DNA of 64,000 nucleotides, taken from contig JAIXQP010000041.1 in the NCBI GenBank assembly GCA_027485675.1, positions 248,001 through 312,000 on the forward strand, read 5' to 3'. Positions 61,278 through 64,000 of this stretch are shown here, in pieces (within the stretch, counting starts at the first letter, position 1; every line of letters begins with the position of its first letter). The position numbers and the translations under genes were made by a program. The DNA comes from Terriglobales bacterium (GTDB lineage: Bacteria > Acidobacteriota > Terriglobia > Bryobacterales > Bryobacteraceae). The notes below the pieces were generated by a model, which made no database searches, was not told the origin of the DNA, and saw only the letters and a list, made by a program, of their open reading frames with translations.

Positions 61278-61787
61278 GTGTTTCGGCACATTCCTAACAT
61301 TCTGACGGTCTTGCGGCTGATCGGAACGGGTCCGGTTGTCTGGCTTATCCTGGAGCGGGAGTTTTATTGGGCGCTGGGGGTCTCGTTTCTGATCGCGGTG
61401 ACGGACAGCATTGACGGCTGGATGGCGCGGAAGTGGAAGCTCGAATCGCGCTTTGGCGCGTTGATGGACCCCGTGGCGGATAAGCTGCTGGTGGGGAGCG
61501 GATTCGTGGCGCTTTGGTATGTCGAGGCGATGCCGCTGTGGCTGGTGGGGATGGCTTTGGGCCGGGATTTGGCGATCGTGCTGGCGGCGATGGTGCTGAA
61601 CCGGTGGAAGGGCGTGCGCGATTTTCCACCTTCTCGATTAGGAAAGGCCAATACATTTATTTTGATGTGTACCGTAGCCGCGGTATTTCTAGACTTTTAC
61701 CCCAGCGTTTTCTTTGGGATGAGCGCTTTTATCATCCTCCTCAGCGGAGCGCGCTACGCTTACTTGGGAATTCAGGCCGCAAAATGA
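61278..61787 (+). CDS. CDP-alcohol phosphatidyltransferase (PgsA-like)
   Basis: 169 residues from GTG 61278. The family signature is complete: D43SIDGWMARKWKLESRFGALMDPVADK, matching D-x2-DG-x2-AR-x8-G-x3-D-x3-D. About five membrane helices. RHIPNILTVLRLIGTGPVVWLIL at the N-terminus is typical of phosphatidylglycerophosphate synthases or cardiolipin synthases of this class. It transfers a phosphatidyl group from CDP-diacylglycerol to an alcohol in the inner membrane. Acceptor not determinable. Confidence 0.9.
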   Translation: MFRHIPNILTVLRLIGTGPVVWLILEREFYWALGVSFLIAVTDSIDGWMARKWKLESRFGALMDPVADKLLVGSGFVALWYVEAMPLWLVGMALGRDLAIVLAAMVLNRWKGVRDFPPSRLGKANTFILMCTVAAVFLDFYPSVFFGMSAFIILLSGARYAYLGIQAAK

Positions 61788-61839
61788 ATTGACGAGGGCC
61801 CACCCTGGAGCTAGGCTATAAATAGGTAGGTCTCCCGCT

Positions 61840-62397
61840 ATGCGCTACACGCCTTCGAAGCAGTATTTGTGGGCCGGACTGGTTGCTGCCGGTTTGGCGG
61901 TGATCTCCGCGGTTTTCGCGACGGAGTGGACCATTGCGCTGGTGGCGTCGATTCTCTTTCTGATCAGCGCGATCGCGGTTTTGTTATTGGCCTTTCGGCC
62001 GGCGATTGAGATTCAGGAACAACGGCTGCTCGTCGGCGAGCGTTCGATTCCGTGGGCGGAAGTGGCGCGGGTAGACCGGACGGGATGGATTTCTCCGCTG
62101 ATCGTCAACTTGACCCTGGTGAACGAAGAGAAGATTCTCATCGTTTTCCCGGGCGATCTCGACTCCTCGAACTCGCTTCTGCGGCACCTGCGCCGGAATG
62201 CTCGGGAAGCTTTGATTGACGGCATTCCGCACCGGCAGTTCTGGGGCGATGCTTTGCCGCCGGCGGAGACGCCGAAGCAACTGACGGCTCCGAAGGTTCA
62301 ACTGCTGCGGAGTGAGGATGAAGCCGAGGTGGAGCGTCTCTACCAGCTTCTGAAGACCGTGGGCCATCTCGACACCCGTCAGCAGGACGAGAAGTAG
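61840..62397 (+). CDS. Small membrane protein with PH-like domain
   Basis: 185 residues. Two membrane segments (YLWAGLVAAGLAVISAVFA, IALVASILFLISAIAVLLLAF), then a beta-rich stretch (AIEIQEQRLLVGERSIPWAEVARVDRTGWISPLIVNLTLVNEEKILIVFPGDLDSSNSLLRHL) resembling bacterial PH-like domains. A charged C-terminal tail follows. Cytoplasmic domain below the membrane. Function unknown; set between a phospholipid gene and ydcF. The 52-base gap may contain its own promoter (TATAAAT-like element near 61816). Confidence 0.72.
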   Translation: MRYTPSKQYLWAGLVAAGLAVISAVFATEWTIALVASILFLISAIAVLLLAFRPAIEIQEQRLLVGERSIPWAEVARVDRTGWISPLIVNLTLVNEEKILIVFPGDLDSSNSLLRHLRRNAREALIDGIPHRQFWGDALPPAETPKQLTAPKVQLLRSEDEAEVERLYQLLKTVGHLDTRQQDEK

Positions 62398-62400
62398 CAT

Positions 62401-62991
62401 TTGTTTCGCCGAGGGCGCCGTTGGTGGTTGTTGGCTGCCTTTGCGGTCGGCCTGATCGTATTCCGCGCCCAATGGTTGCCATCTGTGGCGTGGTTCCTCG
62501 TGCAGTCCGAGGCGCCGCGCAAGGCGGACGCGATCTTTGTGCTCGGTGGCGACCATTACGGCGAACGCATCGTGCATGCGGGAGAGTTGGCGCGGCAAGG
62601 CTATGCCCCGAAGGTTTATGTCAGCGGGCCGGCGGGCATCTTTGACCACTACGAGAGCGAGTTGGCGATCGAGTTCGCCCAGCGCCGCGGGTATACGGAT
62701 GTGCAGTTTGTGCCCCTCGAGAACAACTGCAAATCGACGCGCGACGAAGCCGAACGATACATGCCGGAGTTCCGGCGTTTGGGCTTCCGGCGTGTTCTGG
62801 TGGTGACGAGCAATTTCCACACCCGGCGCGCCGGCCGGATTCTACGGGCGGTGGCTGCCGATCCCGAGATCCACATGATCGCGGCCGCGGCGCGGGAGTT
62901 TCACCCGGAAGATTGGTGGCATCGCCGGCAGGACCAGAAGAATCTCTTCATGGAATGGTCGAAGACGTTTGCCAACTGGATAGGGATGTAG
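62401..62991 (+). CDS. YdcF family protein (DUF218)
   Basis: 196 residues from TTG 62401, three bases after the previous stop. One N-terminal membrane segment (WWLLAAFAVGLIVF). The DUF218 domain is seen in ADAIFVLGGDHYGERIVHAGELARQGYAPKVYVSG, ENNCKSTRDEAE, and RVLVVTSNFHTRRAGRILRAV. SanA/YdcF/ElyC proteins are envelope factors linked to polysaccharide precursors. The TTG start is the only one that keeps the whole membrane segment. Confidence 0.88.
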   Translation: MFRRGRRWWLLAAFAVGLIVFRAQWLPSVAWFLVQSEAPRKADAIFVLGGDHYGERIVHAGELARQGYAPKVYVSGPAGIFDHYESELAIEFAQRRGYTDVQFVPLENNCKSTRDEAERYMPEFRRLGFRRVLVVTSNFHTRRAGRILRAVAADPEIHMIAAAAREFHPEDWWHRRQDQKNLFMEWSKTFANWIGM

Positions 62992-62995
62992 CCTA

Positions 62996-64000
62996 GTGTT
63001 GCACGCGATCCGCTTCCTTTGGCCCTACCTGGACCGCCACCGGCGGCAGTTGCTGCTCGGTCTGGGGGCGCTGGTGTTGAACGCCTTGTTTGGCGCCACG
63101 CTGCCGCTAATGATTCGCCGGGGGATCGACTCGATCAGCGCCGTCGAGCCGTGGGGTGTTACGGTATCGGCCGCAGCGGCCCTGCTAGGGCTCGCCCTCG
63201 CTAAAGGGTTTTTCCAGTACTGGAAACGCTGGATTCTGATCGGCGTCTCCCGCGATCTGGAGTACGACCTCCGGAATGATGTCCTGGCGCATCTGGTGGT
63301 GGTGAGCCGGGATTTTTACGCCCGCTTCCCCACGGGCGACATTATGGCACGGTCCACCAACGATTTGAACGCCGTGCGGATGATGGCGGGCCCGGGCCTG
63401 ATGTACTGCGGCGAAACCGTGCTGATCTTTTTTCTCGCGTTCGCGGTGATGGTGAGCGTCGATCCGGTATTGACGGTGGCGGCCTTGGCGCCGGCGCCGG
63501 TTATCAGCCTACTGGTCGTTTTCTATGGACGGCGGATCCACACCCGTTTTGAAGAGATCCAGACCGTGTTTTCGACCATCTCGAGCCGGGTGCAGGAGTC
63601 GATTGCCGGCATGCGGTTGCTGCGCGCCTACGGGCAAGGGGAGGCTGAACGGGTTCGCTTCGAGGAGCTCAATCAGGACTACATTCGCCGCAACCTGGAT
63701 CTGGTGCGGACCACGGGGGTGTTTGAGCCGCTGCTCCACGCTTTGAGCGGCATCGCCTTTCTGATTGTTCTGTGGGTGGGCGGGGTGCGGGTGCTTGACG
63801 GCAGCATCTCGCTCGGCAGCTTCGTCATGTTCCAGACCTATGTCGGCATGTTGATCTGGCCGATGATCGCGATGGGTTGGGTGATCAATCTGCTGCAGCG
63901 CGGCACGGCCTCGCTCGAACGGATTCGGGAGATGCTCGATATGGCGCCCTCGATTGCGGCGCCCGCGCGGCCGCGTCCGATGCCTGAGTTGTTGGCGGGG
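62996..64000 (+). CDS. ABC exporter (permease-ATPase fusion type), 3' cut by window
   Basis: Not in the ORF track because the frame has no stop before the window end. From GTG 62996 (TTG 62999 also possible), four bases after ydcF: VLHAIRFLWPYLDRHRRQLLLGLGALVLNALFGATLPLMIRRGIDSI, KRWILIGVSRDLEYDLRNDVLAHLV, YARFPTGDIMARSTNDLNAVRMM, SSRVQESIAGMRLLRAYGQGEAERVRF. This is the six-helix membrane domain of type IV/MsbA-like exporters; the nucleotide-binding domain lies past the end. In this setting a lipid or glycolipid flippase is plausible. Confidence 0.88.
   Translation, partial: MLHAIRFLWPYLDRHRRQLLLGLGALVLNALFGATLPLMIRRGIDSISAVEPWGVTVSAAAALLGLALAKGFFQYWKRWILIGVSRDLEYDLRNDVLAHLVVVSRDFYARFPTGDIMARSTNDLNAVRMMAGPGLMYCGETVLIFFLAFAVMVSVDPVLTVAALAPAPVISLLVVFYGRRIHTRFEEIQTVFSTISSRVQESIAGMRLLRAYGQGEAERVRFEELNQDYIRRNLDLVRTTGVFEPLLHALSGIAFLIVLWVGGVRVLDGSISLGSFVMFQTYVGMLIWPMIAMGWVINLLQRGTASLERIREMLDMAPSIAAPARPRPMPELLAG

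Overview
The window looks like a chromosomal piece of a GC-rich acidobacterium of the Solibacter/Bryobacter group. The best evidence is family content. The secreted astacin-like protease (40622-43048) ends in the uncharacterised domain named after Solibacter (TIGR03437 type). A VWFA-related acidobacterial-type protein is present at 55137-56189. There is also a Planctomycete-type cytochrome/DUF1549/DUF1553 plus DUF1501 pair, two CocE-like hydrolases, many Tat- or Sec-exported enzymes and a long Reg_prop hybrid histidine kinase. No rRNA, tRNA, CRISPR array or complete mobile element was found.

Layout. 1-11 kb: a truncated M19 dipeptidase, an alkaline phosphatase-like protein, an ankyrin protein, an unusual HNH protein, a coiled-coil membrane protein, a beta-lactamase-fold protein without its catalytic residues, DUF4256, a Tat amine oxidase, a VapBC-type toxin-antitoxin pair with a clear palindromic operator, a Gfo/Idh/MocA-like oxidoreductase and a GT-C membrane glycosyltransferase. 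11-17 kb: a subtilase with a W-G-D repeat tail, then a less GC-rich island with a methyltransferase/glycosyltransferase/coiled-coil fusion, a decayed transposase and an acidobacterial-type unknown protein. 17-31 kb: a TIM-barrel glycosidase-like protein, an ABC-F ATPase, CocE, YceH, an intact serine hydrolase, a 1211-residue hybrid sensor kinase, an M16 protease and a NagX-like acyltransferase. 31-45 kb: the PSCyt/DUF1501 pair, a DUF433/DUF5615 toxin-antitoxin-like pair, DUF2891, a second CocE, two TPR proteins, and an operon of truncated ModB-like permease, degenerate ModC-like ATPase, ThiE/TenI-like protein and astacin. 45-54 kb: an SDR, rpsO-pnp with a strong terminator, a 29-residue membrane peptide, a beta-propeller glycosidase-like protein, a sodium:solute symporter plus sulfatase pair and a tandem UspA. 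54-60 kb (minus strand): a tight seven-gene run from polA through a cyclophilin, aldo/keto reductase, VWA protein, DUF4287/DUF5655 protein and glycine-zipper protein to a 16-residue-repeat protein. 60-64 kb (plus strand): lpxC, a CDP-alcohol phosphatidyltransferase, a small membrane protein, YdcF and an ABC exporter cut by the window end, which together suggest envelope biogenesis.

Two things run through the window. First, strand composition flips: up to about 20 kb the plus strand is C-rich whichever strand encodes the gene, and beyond about 28 kb it is G-rich. This resembles a replication-type skew inflection or a rearrangement junction. Second, several proteins keep a recognisable fold but have lost canonical catalytic residues (beta-lactamase fold at 4565, ModC-like ATPase, ThiE-like protein, VWA MIDAS, HNH His). 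The Mod/Thi-like operon, with three altered members side by side, is the best candidate for an undescribed system. All family calls are by eye from translated sequence; no database search was run.
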